The notes beneath the pieces are model-generated. The model was given only the letters and a program-made list of their open reading frames with translations. It was not told the DNA's origin and searched no databases. Shown piece by piece: positions 1-5,754 of a stretch of 5,754 nt of DNA. A program made the translations under genes and the position numbers. Position 1 is the first letter of the stretch. Each line of letters begins with the position of its first letter. Origin of the DNA: Polaromonas sp. YR568 (GTDB taxonomy: Bacteria > Pseudomonadota > Gammaproteobacteria > Burkholderiales > Burkholderiaceae); contig CAMBWM010000155.1 of NCBI GenBank assembly GCA_945871335.1, forward strand, positions 1 to 5,754, given 5' to 3'.

Positions 1-221
1 AGCACTCTGCCCAGTATTGAATTGGCTTCGAGCTGAAGAATGATCTCTTGGGAAGGCACGCCCAGGCGTGAGACCAAAATGGCCTCGGCGGCGAGCTTGG
101 GTGGGGCTACCTGCTCAATGCGCAGACTTAAACACCGCTCTATCACCACGGCCAAAGCCAACACCGAGCACGCCAGTAGCGGCCAAATGGGCCAGCCTGC
201 GGCTTGTATGATTGAAAACAA
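1..221 (-). CDS. exbB: ExbB/TolQ/MotA-family proton-channel protein, N-terminal part (runs off left edge)
   Basis: This is the 5' end of a minus-strand gene; 73 codons are visible and the rest lies beyond position 1. The family forms inner-membrane proton channels with ExbD/TolR partners that energise outer-membrane processes. The translation begins MFSIIQAAGWPIWPLLAC. It has a hydrophobic helix at about residues 10-27, then a charged turn (E28, R29) and a cytoplasmic stretch containing VAPPKLAAEAI, matching the start of short betaproteobacterial ExbB proteins as I remember them. The start is TTG at 221-219. No in-frame ATG lies between it and an upstream stop at 257-255, and AGGGAG sits 8 nt before it. 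A second in-frame TTG at 245-243 has no such site. In Comamonadaceae this gene usually precedes exbD and lpxK, which I would expect just past the left edge. The exact paralogue (ExbB or TolQ) cannot be fixed from the N-terminus. Confidence 0.85.
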   Translation of the reverse strand, partial: MFSIIQAAGWPIWPLLACSVLALAVVIERCLSLRIEQVAPPKLAAEAILVSRLGVPSQEIILQLEANSILGRV

Positions 222-229
222 TACGCTGA

Positions 230-235
230 CTCCCT
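230..235 (-). promoter_or_regulatory. Shine-Dalgarno site deciding the TTG start of exbB
   Basis: On the minus strand the sequence AGGGAG lies 8 nt upstream of TTG at 221-219. This is close to the ideal anti-16S complement and spacing. It supports the non-ATG start, which also places the protein's N-terminus where the family normally begins. Confidence 0.7.
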
Positions 236-343
236 GTAAATTCAATGGTGTGAATTATGGCTTAGGCCCTAGCACACTCAGGTCGCTCACAGCTTGCGTC
301 CTAGCTTTTCGAGCGAACGAATCTTGAACAACTTTGCAAGTCC

Positions 344-1654
344 ATGGATCAATTGATCAATCAGTTTCTGCCTGAGGAGGGGTCTGCATCAGCCCCCGCG
401 GTTCGGGTGTGGCCGGTCGGCTCATTATTGCGGGCGATTGCCGACAGTCTGCAAGCGCGCTTTAACCCAGTGGCGGTCAAGGGAGAGATCGCCGGCTTTT
501 CCCGGGCCGCCAGTGGGCACTGCTATTTCAATCTCAAAGATGAACAAGGTCAGGTGCGCTGTGCCATGTTCAAGCGGGCAGCCTCGCTGATCGACTTTGT
601 GCCGCGGGATGGTCAGTTGGTGCAAGTGCGAGGCCGGCTGGGTGTTTACGAGCCGCGCGGCGAGCTGCAGTTGGTGGTTGAATCCATGCTCGAGGCCGGG
701 GAGGGCAATTGGTTTGAACAGTTCACCCGCCTCAAAGCCAAACTCGAGGCGCAAGGGCTTTTTGACAGCGCCCGTAAACGTCCGCTACCGCTGCTGCCGC
801 GGTCCGTGGGAATCATCACTTCCTTGGGCGCTGCGGCTTTGCACGATGCCGTCAGCACCTTGATGCGGCGTGCGCCCCATGTATCTGTGGTGATTTACCC
901 GGCCAGCGTACAAGGCGTTCAAGCGCCTGGCGAATTGCTGTCGGCATTCCAAAAAGCCGTGCACCGCGCTGAAGTTGATGTAATTTTGCTGGTGCGTGGC
1001 GGTGGCGCCATGGAAGACCTCTGGGCTTTCAATGACGAGGCCCTGGCACGCGCTATCGTGGCTTCCCCGATACCTGTCATCAGTGGCATCGGCCATGAAA
1101 CCGACTTCACCATCGCTGATTTTTGTGCCGATGTGCGCGCGCCCACACCGACAGCTGCCGCTGAACTCTGCGCCCAGCCGCAAATAGTCTGGCTTAGGCC
1201 CCTCGAGCTCGTATGGCTGCGGCTGCAAAGCGCGGTTGACCGCCAGCTTGATTCATGCAGTCAGCGGCTGGACCGTGCCGCCGCGCGAGTCTGCCAGCCT
1301 TCGCATCTGCTGGCTCGGCAGCAGACTCAGCTGGCCTTGCAAAGCCAGCGACTGTCCCACGCTACACGTTGGCTTGTGCAAGGGCAAAAGGGGCGGATCG
1401 ACGCTTTGTTCAGCAGCTTGCCCAAGGCCGTAGCTTTGTCGCTCAGCCAAGACCGCCAGCGTCTTGAGCGGGCCCAGGCGCGACTGGAGTCGCTGGACCC
1501 GAAATGGGTCCTTCAGCGCGGTTACGCCTGGCTGACCGACGCGCAGGGTCGCGCAATCACCAGCGTGCAGCAGGCCCGCGTCGGTCAGCCCTTGTCCGCT
1601 ACCCTGGCTGACGGTGAGCTTAATTTGACCGTTAACCAGCGCCCTTTGATTTAG
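344..1654 (+). CDS. xseA: Exonuclease VII large subunit
   Basis: The 436-residue protein is the catalytic subunit of exonuclease VII, which with XseB degrades single-stranded DNA from both ends in mismatch repair and DNA-damage processing in the cytoplasm. The OB-fold DNA-binding domain covers about residues 20-115 (VKGEIAGFSRAASGHCYFNL). The catalytic domain follows, with GIITSLGAAALHD, VILLVRGGGAMEDLWAFND and PVISGIGHETDFTIADF. Asp168, Arg218, His251 and Asp254 align at a constant offset of 13 with E. coli D155, R205, H238 and D241, the residues reported as essential. A long Gln/Arg/Leu-rich helical region at about 283-375 fits the coiled-coil arm, and the C-terminal segment (WVLQRGYAWLTDAQG) fits the family tail. 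The length is normal. The ATG at 344 has no clear Shine-Dalgarno site but leaves the usual short N-terminal lead. xseB is not in this window. The gene is divergent from exbB and 50 bp upstream of sodB. Confidence 0.97.
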   Translation: MDQLINQFLPEEGSASAPAVRVWPVGSLLRAIADSLQARFNPVAVKGEIAGFSRAASGHCYFNLKDEQGQVRCAMFKRAASLIDFVPRDGQLVQVRGRLGVYEPRGELQLVVESMLEAGEGNWFEQFTRLKAKLEAQGLFDSARKRPLPLLPRSVGIITSLGAAALHDAVSTLMRRAPHVSVVIYPASVQGVQAPGELLSAFQKAVHRAEVDVILLVRGGGAMEDLWAFNDEALARAIVASPIPVISGIGHETDFTIADFCADVRAPTPTAAAELCAQPQIVWLRPLELVWLRLQSAVDRQLDSCSQRLDRAAARVCQPSHLLARQQTQLALQSQRLSHATRWLVQGQKGRIDALFSSLPKAVALSLSQDRQRLERAQARLESLDPKWVLQRGYAWLTDAQGRAITSVQQARVGQPLSATLADGELNLTVNQRPLI

Positions 1655-1704
1655 TTTTTTACAATATCGATTCTTTCAGTTCATTGACCCTCTAGGAAAA
1701 CACC

Positions 1705-2286
1705 ATGGAACACAGCCTCCCAGCCCTGCCTTACGCCATAGACGCCCTCGCTCCGCATTACAGCCAAGAGTCCTTCGAATACCACCACGGCAAGCACCAC
1801 AACGCTTACGTGGTCAACCTTAACAACCTGCAAAAGGGTACTGAGTTTGAAGCCATGGGTCTCGAAGAGATCATCAAGAAATCCAGCGGCGGCATTTACA
1901 ACAATTCGGCCCAAGTCTGGAACCATACTTTCTTCTGGAACTGCATGAAGCCCGCTGGTGGCGGCGAGCCTGCCGGTGCGCTGGCCCAGGCGATCAACGC
2001 CAAGTTTGGCTCTTACGCAGCTTTCAAAGAGGCTTTCGTGAAGTCTGCCGTTGGTAACTTCGGCTCAGGCTGGACCTGGCTGGTGAAAAAGCCGGATGGT
2101 TCCGTCGACATCGTCAACACCGGGCCGGCCGGCACGCCTTTGACCGGCGCAGACAAAGCGCTACTGACAGTGGATGTCTGGGAGCACGCTTATTACATCG
2201 ACTACCGCAATGCGCGTCCCAAGTTCGTCGAGACATTTTTGTCAAATCTGGTGAACTGGAAGTTTGCCGAAACCAACTTCGCTTGA
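1705..2286 (+). CDS. sodB: Superoxide dismutase [Fe]
   Basis: The 193-residue enzyme disproportionates superoxide to oxygen and hydrogen peroxide in the cytoplasm. All four metal ligands are present: His27, His74, Asp157 and His161, the last two inside the DVWEHAYY signature. Gln70 in the AQVWNHTFFW segment and the AGTPLT segment at 142-147 are typical of iron rather than manganese enzymes. There is no signal peptide, and the length equals that of E. coli SodB. The ATG is preceded by AGGA at 1694-1697 with 7 nt spacing. The gene starts 50 bp after xseA on the same strand, so read-through from xseA is possible. A TACAAT at 1660-1665 resembles a -10 box, but I find no -35 partner. Transcription should stop at the hairpin at 2317-2351. 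Metal choice is inferred from these residues; cambialistic use of Mn cannot be excluded. Confidence 0.97.
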   Translation: MEHSLPALPYAIDALAPHYSQESFEYHHGKHHNAYVVNLNNLQKGTEFEAMGLEEIIKKSSGGIYNNSAQVWNHTFFWNCMKPAGGGEPAGALAQAINAKFGSYAAFKEAFVKSAVGNFGSGWTWLVKKPDGSVDIVNTGPAGTPLTGADKALLTVDVWEHAYYIDYRNARPKFVETFLSNLVNWKFAETNFA

Positions 2287-2316
2287 TCCTTCACGCCCTG
2301 CCTTTTGTAGGCAGCT

Positions 2317-2351
2317 CGTTAAAAAGCCGACCTGAGGTCGGCTTTTTAACG
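2317..2351. terminator. Bidirectional Rho-independent terminator between sodB and the DUF192 gene
   Basis: A perfect 16-bp inverted repeat, CGTTAAAAAGCCGACC (2317-2332) and its exact complement (2336-2351), surrounds a 3-nt loop (TGA). The GC-rich core (GCCGACC/GGTCGGC) is flanked by A5 on the left and T5 on the right, so the hairpin has a U-tract when transcribed either way. It lies 31 bp after the sodB stop and 33 bp past the end of the converging DUF192 gene, so one element can end both transcripts. Confidence 0.93.
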
Positions 2352-2384
2352 TTGGGGTTCAGTTCAGATCAAAGTGTGCAGACT

Positions 2385-2867
2385 TTAGCGTTTGCTTTCG
2401 AAAGGCGGGCCGCTCAAGCGCGTGCCGGCCTTCAGCCCTTTTTTGGCAAACCAGCCTTGATTCATCTCCAGCACATAACGCACCGGCTGCGCTGAGCAAT
2501 GCGAATCCGTGGTTTGCGGCTGCATATCAGCCAGATTGACAATGGTGCCGTCGTCAGCCACGAACGCTGCGGTCAGTGGCAAAAGGGTGTTTCGCATCCA
2601 GAAGCATTGTTGGGCTATTTGCTCAAAAATAAAAAGCATGCCTTCAGACTGGGGCATTTCTTTGCGGAACATCAGTCCGGTCTGGCGCTGCTCAGGGGTC
2701 AGGGCCAACTGGGCATTAATTTGGTACATGCCGACGCTCAGCGTGGTGCGTTGAAGTTTGAGCTGGGGCTGGTTTTGGGCAACCGCGGAGGTCCCAAGGC
2801 TAAAACTGAGCATACATGGCAATACGCGGCTGAACAAAAGAGCTCTGAAATTGATCATGGCCCCCAT
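2385..2867 (-). CDS. Exported DUF192 (UPF0127) family protein
   Basis: The 160-residue protein begins with a signal peptide: Arg8 and Arg14, a hydrophobic stretch from Leu10, and a likely cleavage after AVA (residue 30). The mature part, about 130 residues, is a single DUF192 domain with the family landmarks RQTGLMFRKEM (61-71), EGMLFIF (75-81), CFWMRNTLLPL (88-98), FVADDGTIVNL (102-112) and YVLEMNQGWF (131-140). The molecular function of DUF192 is not established; these are small, usually secreted beta-rich proteins. Cys88 and Cys124 are the only cysteines in the mature part. The start is uncertain: ATG at 2867 has only a weak AGAG upstream, and ATG at 2858, three codons in, gives an equally good signal peptide. 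An in-frame TAA shortly upstream rules out longer forms. The gene converges on sodB and lies downstream of the small Lys-rich gene, with a terminator between them. Confidence 0.92.
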   Translation of the reverse strand: MGAMINFRALLFSRVLPCMLSFSLGTSAVAQNQPQLKLQRTTLSVGMYQINAQLALTPEQRQTGLMFRKEMPQSEGMLFIFEQIAQQCFWMRNTLLPLTAAFVADDGTIVNLADMQPQTTDSHCSAQPVRYVLEMNQGWFAKKGLKAGTRLSGPPFESKR

Positions 2868-2904
2868 GATAAAGGCTCTGTGGTTTTCACCACGTTACAT
2901 ACAA

Positions 2905-2933
2905 AAAAATGCCCGCGCAGGGCGGGCATTTTT
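2905..2933 (-). terminator. Rho-independent terminator after the small Lys-rich gene
   Basis: The arms AAAAATGCCCGC (2905-2916) and GCGGGCATTTTT (2922-2933) are exact complements, 12 bp long with a 5-nt loop. Read on the minus strand, the hairpin is followed by a run of seven T (complement of A7 at 2903-2909). It begins 15 bp past the stop of the 59-residue gene and ends 37 bp before the first possible DUF192 start, so it should cut that gene off from transcription coming from the small gene. The opposite strand also has a T5 run. Confidence 0.9.
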
Positions 2934-2948
2934 GACTGAAGAAAAGAA

Positions 2949-3128
2949 TTACTTCTTAGCTTCTTCTTTTTTAGCGGCTGGCTTTTTGGCTTCTTCTTTC
3001 TTAGCGGCAGGCTTGGCTTCTTCTTTTTTAACAGCAGTAGCAGCAGCGGCAGGCGCAGCGGGCGCTTGTGCGAAAGCAGTGGCAGTTGCGAACAAGCCGG
3101 CAAACAAGATAGCGAGAGTTTTGGTCAT
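2949..3128 (-). CDS. Small exported Ala/Lys/Glu-rich repeat protein, function unknown
   Basis: I do not recognise a named family. The 59-residue protein starts with a clear signal peptide: MTK, then a hydrophobic stretch, then a cleavage site after ATAFA at residue 20. The mature part is only about 39 residues: an Ala/Pro segment (QAPAAPAAAATAV), then three KKEEAK units separated by PAA, ending in KKEEAKK. It is strongly basic, has no cysteine and is probably disordered or a charged helix in the periplasm. The start chosen is ATG at 3128 because TAGGAAA lies just upstream (AGGA at 3137-3140, 8 nt spacing) and the signal peptide begins there. The reading frame stays open to an ATG at 3245, but the extra 39 residues look non-coding. 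The gene is divergent from clpS and is followed by a strong terminator, so it is probably a single-gene transcript. Short lysine-rich secreted proteins like this are common in related genomes, by memory only. Confidence 0.8.
   Translation of the reverse strand: MTKTLAILFAGLFATATAFAQAPAAPAAAATAVKKEEAKPAAKKEEAKKPAAKKEEAKK
2952..3029 (-). repeat. In-frame tandem repeats encoding KKEEAK-PAA units
   Basis: On the minus strand the core AAAGAAGAAGC recurs three times inside the small exported protein gene, with units of about 27 and 30 nt plus a partial last copy. The first two units end in the same CCxGCCGCTAA block. Unit lengths are multiples of three, so gain or loss of a copy would keep the frame. 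Copies differ mainly at third codon positions (AAG/AAA, GCC/GCT, CCT/CCA), which points to selection for the protein sequence. Confidence 0.85.
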
Positions 3129-3136
3129 TTTGGATT

Positions 3137-3140
3137 TCCT
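3137..3140 (-). promoter_or_regulatory. Shine-Dalgarno site deciding the start of the small Lys-rich gene
   Basis: On the minus strand AGGA, within TAGGAAA, lies 8 nt upstream of ATG at 3128-3126. It selects this start over the longer in-frame ATG at 3245 and places the signal peptide exactly at the N-terminus. Confidence 0.75.
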
Positions 3141-3168
3141 AGTAACGTTATTGGAAAAAGCCCACTCA

Positions 3169-3174
3169 AATATA
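3169..3174 (-). promoter_or_regulatory. Possible -10 box of the small Lys-rich gene
   Basis: TATATT on the minus strand differs from TATAAT at one position and would give a leader of about 34 nt. No good -35 hexamer is found at 16-18 nt spacing, so this is a weak candidate only. Confidence 0.25.
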
Positions 3175-3335
3175 AGTAGACACTTCAATAACGGCAGATG
3201 TTCGGATTGGTTGACATTCGGGTGAATAATTTTTCCGGGACGCACCCTTTAGTCTTTAGGATTACATTAAAGCTGTTTTACATGGCGAACTTGTTGCTCA
3301 ATGACCATGCCCGGTCGATCGGCCCTGGCGCTAGC

Positions 3336-3341
3336 TAAAAT
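3336..3341 (+). promoter_or_regulatory. Possible -10 box immediately before clpS
   Basis: TAAAAT differs from TATAAT at one position. Its 3' end lies 6 nt before the clpS ATG, which would place the transcription start at or next to the A of the start codon. The -35 region at 3313-3318 (GGTCGA) is a poor match, so a normal sigma-70 promoter here is not secure. Confidence 0.25.
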
Positions 3342-3347
3342 GATTTC

Positions 3348-3728
3348 ATGGCAACGAAACCTCCTAAAGCCCCGGCCCCTGCTGCAACACCTTCGACCCA
3401 GCCTGCCCGGCCTGAAGATGGCCAAGGCGGTAACTCTGTGGTGTTGGAGCGCCGCACCCAAAAAGTCAAGCCCCCGCAGATGTACCAGGTTATCTTGCTC
3501 AATGACGACTACACCCCGATGGAGTTTGTCGTCCTTGTGATCCAGGAATTCTTCAACAAAGATCTAGAGACCGCCACTCAGATTATGCTGAAGATCCATC
3601 TCGACGGAAAAGGCGTCTGCGGCGTATTCTCTAAGGATGTTGCAGTCACCAAAGTAGATCAGGTGACTGAAGCTGCACGCAAAAACGGTCATCCCTTGCA
3701 ATGTATTTGCGAGCCTGTTGAAATGTAA
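3348..3728 (+). CDS. clpS: ATP-dependent Clp protease adaptor ClpS
   Basis: The 126-residue cytoplasmic adaptor recognises proteins with destabilising N-terminal residues and hands them to ClpAP. It also modulates ClpA substrate choice. Residues 1-40 form a flexible Ala/Pro-rich extension longer than in E. coli, ending in [18 protein letters not shown]. The core has the N-degron pocket motif [10 protein letters not shown], with Asn52, Asp53, Asp54, Thr56, Pro57 and Met58. His84, in LKIHLDGKG, corresponds at the same offset of 18 to E. coli His66. [16 protein letters not shown] and the late segment NGHPLQC are also family-typical. The substrate-binding residues are therefore intact. No Shine-Dalgarno site is visible before the ATG at 3348. 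A nearby ATG at 3340 is in another frame. clpA follows after 65 bp on the same strand, the classic clpS-clpA pair, and no terminator lies between them. Confidence 0.97.
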   Translation: MATKPPKAPAPAATPSTQPARPEDGQGGNSVVLERRTQKVKPPQMYQVILLNDDYTPMEFVVLVIQEFFNKDLETATQIMLKIHLDGKGVCGVFSKDVAVTKVDQVTEAARKNGHPLQCICEPVEM

Positions 3729-3793
3729 GAAATGCCCCAATCTACTGCACAATTGTTTTTGAAATTTGAGTCGCAAGCCCTAAAGGAATAGTC

Positions 3794-5754
3794 ATGATTG
3801 CCCAGGAATTAGAAGTTAGCTTGCACATGGCCTTTGTAGAGGCCCGCCAGCAACGCCACGAGTTCATCACCGTGGAGCACCTGCTGCTGGCCTTGCTCGA
3901 CAACCCAAGCGCTGCCGAAGTCTTGCGCGCATGTTCTGCCAATGTGGATGACTTGCGAAAGTCGCTGGCCAACTTTATCAAGGACAACACCCCGCAAGTT
4001 GCCGGTAATGATGACGTCGATACCCAGCCCACATTGGGTTTCCAGCGCGTTATCCAGCGCGCCATCATGCATGTGCAGTCCACCGGCAATGGCAAAAAAG
4101 AAGTCACCGGCGCCAATGTGCTGGTAGCTATTTTTGGGGAAAAAGATTCGCACGCCGTGTACTACCTGCATCAACAGGGTGTCACGCGCCTGGATGTGGT
4201 GAATTTCATCGCTCACGGCATCAAAAAGACCGACCCACCCGAGCCCACCAAGGCCGGCGAAAGCGCCCCGGAAAACGAGGAAAGTCCCGAAAAAACCGAA
4301 AAAGCCTCACCCCTCGAGCAGTTCACGCAAAACCTGAACCAGCTCGCCAAAGAAGGCAAGATCGATCCCTTGATTGGGCGCGAGTACGAGGTCGAGCGCG
4401 TGATCCAGATACTGTGCCGCCGCCGCAAGAACAATCCATTGCTCGTCGGTGAAGCTGGCGTCGGCAAGACCGCCATTGCCGAGGGCCTGGCCTGGCGCAT
4501 CACGCAAAAAGATGTTCCTGAGATTCTGGCTGAGGCGCAGGTTTATTCACTGGACATGGGCGCCTTGCTAGCGGGTACCAAGTACCGCGGCGACTTCGAG
4601 CAGCGTCTGAAGGGAGTGCTCAGGTCTCTTAAAGACAAGCCGAACGGCATTTTGTTCATTGACGAAATCCACACCCTGATCGGCGCCGGCGCTGCCTCTG
4701 GTGGCACGCTGGACGCCTCTAATTTGCTCAAACCTGCGCTCAGTTCGGGTCAGCTCAAGTGCATTGGTGCCACCACTTTTACCGAATACCGGGGAATTTT
4801 CGAAAAAGATGCTGCTCTGTCGCGGCGCTTTCAAAAAGTTGATGTGGTTGAGCCAACTGTTCAGGAAACGGTAGAAATTCTCAAGGGGCTGAAATCGCGC
4901 TTTGAAGAGCACCATGGCGTCAAGTACGCCGTGGCCGCTTTGCAGGCGGCGGCCGAATTGAGCGCCAAGTACATCAACGACAGGCATCTGCCCGACAAAG
5001 CGATTGATGTGATCGACGAAGCCGGTGCCGCTCAGCGCATCCTGCCTGTCTCCAAGCGCAAGAAGACCATTACCAAAGCCGAGGTCGAGGAAATTGTGGC
5101 GAAGATTGCGCGCATTCCGCCCGCCAATGTCTCCAATGACGACCGCGGCAAACTCAAGACACTGGAACGGGACCTCAAGAGCGTGGTGTTCGGTCAGGAC
5201 AAGGCAATCGACGTGCTGGCTTCAGCTGTCAAGATGGCGCGTTCGGGTCTGGGCAAAGGCGACAAGCCGATTGGCTCTTTCCTGTTCTCCGGACCCACGG
5301 GCGTTGGCAAGACTGAAGCCGCCAAGCAATTGGCCTACATCATGGGCATTGACCTGATTCGCTTTGACATGAGCGAGTACATGGAGCGCCATGCGGTGAG
5401 CCGCCTGATCGGCGCGCCGCCGGGCTACGTGGGCTTTGACCAGGGCGGCCTGCTGACCGAGGCGGTGACCAAGAAGCCGCATTGCGTGCTGCTGCTCGAC
5501 GAGATCGAAAAAGCCCACCCGGACATTTTCAACGTGTTGCTGCAGGTCATGGACCACGGCACGCTGACCGACAACAACGGGCGCAAGGCAGATTTCCGGA
5601 ACGTCATCATCATCATGACGACCAACGCCGGTGCCGAGACCATGAACAAGTCCACGATTGGCTTCACCAACCCGCGCGAAGCAGGCGACGAGATGGCCGA
5701 TATCAAGCGCTTGTTCACGCCGGAGTTCCGCAACCGTCTAGACGCCACTGTGAG
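3794..5754 (+). CDS. clpA: ATP-dependent Clp protease ATP-binding subunit ClpA (3' end cut off by window)
   Basis: 653 codons are open to the right edge, and roughly 110 residues are missing compared with E. coli ClpA (758). ClpA is the hexameric AAA+ unfoldase that feeds substrates to ClpP. The N-domain (1-143) has two Clp-N repeats, including [14 protein letters not shown] and [11 protein letters not shown], and is where ClpS docks. An acidic Pro-rich linker spans about 146-172. D1 has Walker A GEAGVGKT (219-226), pore loop KYRG (263-266), Walker B ILFIDE (286-291) and Arg344-Arg345. D2 has Walker A GPTGVGKT (500-507), pore loop GYVG (544-547), Walker B VLLLDE (565-570) and arginine finger Arg648. 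All sit 5 residues beyond their E. coli positions. The ClpP-docking tripeptide is IGF (622-624), where E. coli has IGL. The start at 3794 follows AAGGAA with 5 nt spacing. It is probably co-transcribed with clpS. Confidence 0.97.
   Translation, partial: MIAQELEVSLHMAFVEARQQRHEFITVEHLLLALLDNPSAAEVLRACSANVDDLRKSLANFIKDNTPQVAGNDDVDTQPTLGFQRVIQRAIMHVQSTGNGKKEVTGANVLVAIFGEKDSHAVYYLHQQGVTRLDVVNFIAHGIKKTDPPEPTKAGESAPENEESPEKTEKASPLEQFTQNLNQLAKEGKIDPLIGREYEVERVIQILCRRRKNNPLLVGEAGVGKTAIAEGLAWRITQKDVPEILAEAQVYSLDMGALLAGTKYRGDFEQRLKGVLRSLKDKPNGILFIDEIHTLIGAGAASGGTLDASNLLKPALSSGQLKCIGATTFTEYRGIFEKDAALSRRFQKVDVVEPTVQETVEILKGLKSRFEEHHGVKYAVAALQAAAELSAKYINDRHLPDKAIDVIDEAGAAQRILPVSKRKKTITKAEVEEIVAKIARIPPANVSNDDRGKLKTLERDLKSVVFGQDKAIDVLASAVKMARSGLGKGDKPIGSFLFSGPTGVGKTEAAKQLAYIMGIDLIRFDMSEYMERHAVSRLIGAPPGYVGFDQGGLLTEAVTKKPHCVLLLDEIEKAHPDIFNVLLQVMDHGTLTDNNGRKADFRNVIIIMTTNAGAETMNKSTIGFTNPREAGDEMADIKRLFTPEFRNRLDATV

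Noticed and set aside
258..269. 12-bp direct repeat TGGCTTAGGCCC, also at 1190-1201
   Set aside because: About one repeated 12-mer is expected by chance in a window this size, and the second copy is inside xseA coding sequence.
40..327. 95-residue plus-strand open frame at the left end
   Set aside because: It overlaps the well-supported minus-strand exbB start, has no recognisable domain and runs through the divergent intergenic region.
785..1228. 147-residue minus-strand frame inside xseA
   Set aside because: It is antisense to the conserved catalytic domain of xseA and has no family features; long antisense frames are expected in GC-rich genes.
2499..2939. 146-residue plus-strand frame opposite the DUF192 gene
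   Set aside because: It is the shadow of DUF192 on the other strand and runs through a terminator hairpin.
2855..3103. Minus-strand frame rich in Leu and Lys runs (LLLLLLKKKK)
   Set aside because: It is the repeat tract of the small Lys-rich gene read in a different frame; it lacks a ribosome-binding site and crosses the terminator.
3211..3228. TTGACA between the small gene and clpS as a -35 box
   Set aside because: The hexamer is perfect, but no acceptable -10 lies 16-18 bp downstream, and it is over 100 bp from clpS.
3129..3245. 39-residue N-terminal extension of the small Lys-rich protein
   Set aside because: The extension would bury the signal peptide inside the protein and ignores the good ribosome-binding site before ATG 3128.

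Overview
The window looks like chromosomal DNA from a betaproteobacterium, most likely of the Comamonadaceae (Rhodoferax/Polaromonas/Acidovorax-like). The protein sequences and the gene neighbourhood are what I remember from that group, and no database was searched. Nearly all of it is core housekeeping sequence. I see no IS element, CRISPR array, tRNA, rRNA, integrase or phage gene.

Layout, left to right. (1) 1-221, minus strand: the N-terminal 73 residues of an ExbB/TolQ/MotA-family proton-channel protein, with a TTG start and running off the left edge. (2) 222-343: a short divergent intergenic region. (3) 344-1654, plus: xseA, exonuclease VII large subunit. (4) 1705-2286, plus: sodB, iron superoxide dismutase, 50 bp after xseA. 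(5) 2317-2351: a 16-bp perfect hairpin terminator between converging genes. (6) 2385-2867, minus: an exported DUF192 protein. (7) 2905-2933: a second strong hairpin terminator. (8) 2949-3128, minus: a 59-residue exported Ala/Lys/Glu-rich repeat protein of unknown function. (9) 3129-3347: a divergent regulatory region. (10) 3348-3728, plus: clpS, the N-degron adaptor. (11) 3794 to the right edge, plus: clpA, the ClpAP unfoldase, missing its last roughly 110 residues.

How the genes work together: clpS and clpA form the expected pair. ClpS binds N-degron substrates and delivers them to the ClpA N-domain for degradation by ClpP. xseA and sodB may be co-transcribed, but they act separately in DNA repair and superoxide detoxification. 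The two minus-strand exported proteins share a direction but are separated by a terminator.

The conserved enzymes are intact as far as they can be read, with all key catalytic residues in place. The least explained parts are the small lysine-rich repeat protein, the 219-bp region between it and clpS, and the DUF192 leader. I found no convincing new multi-gene system.
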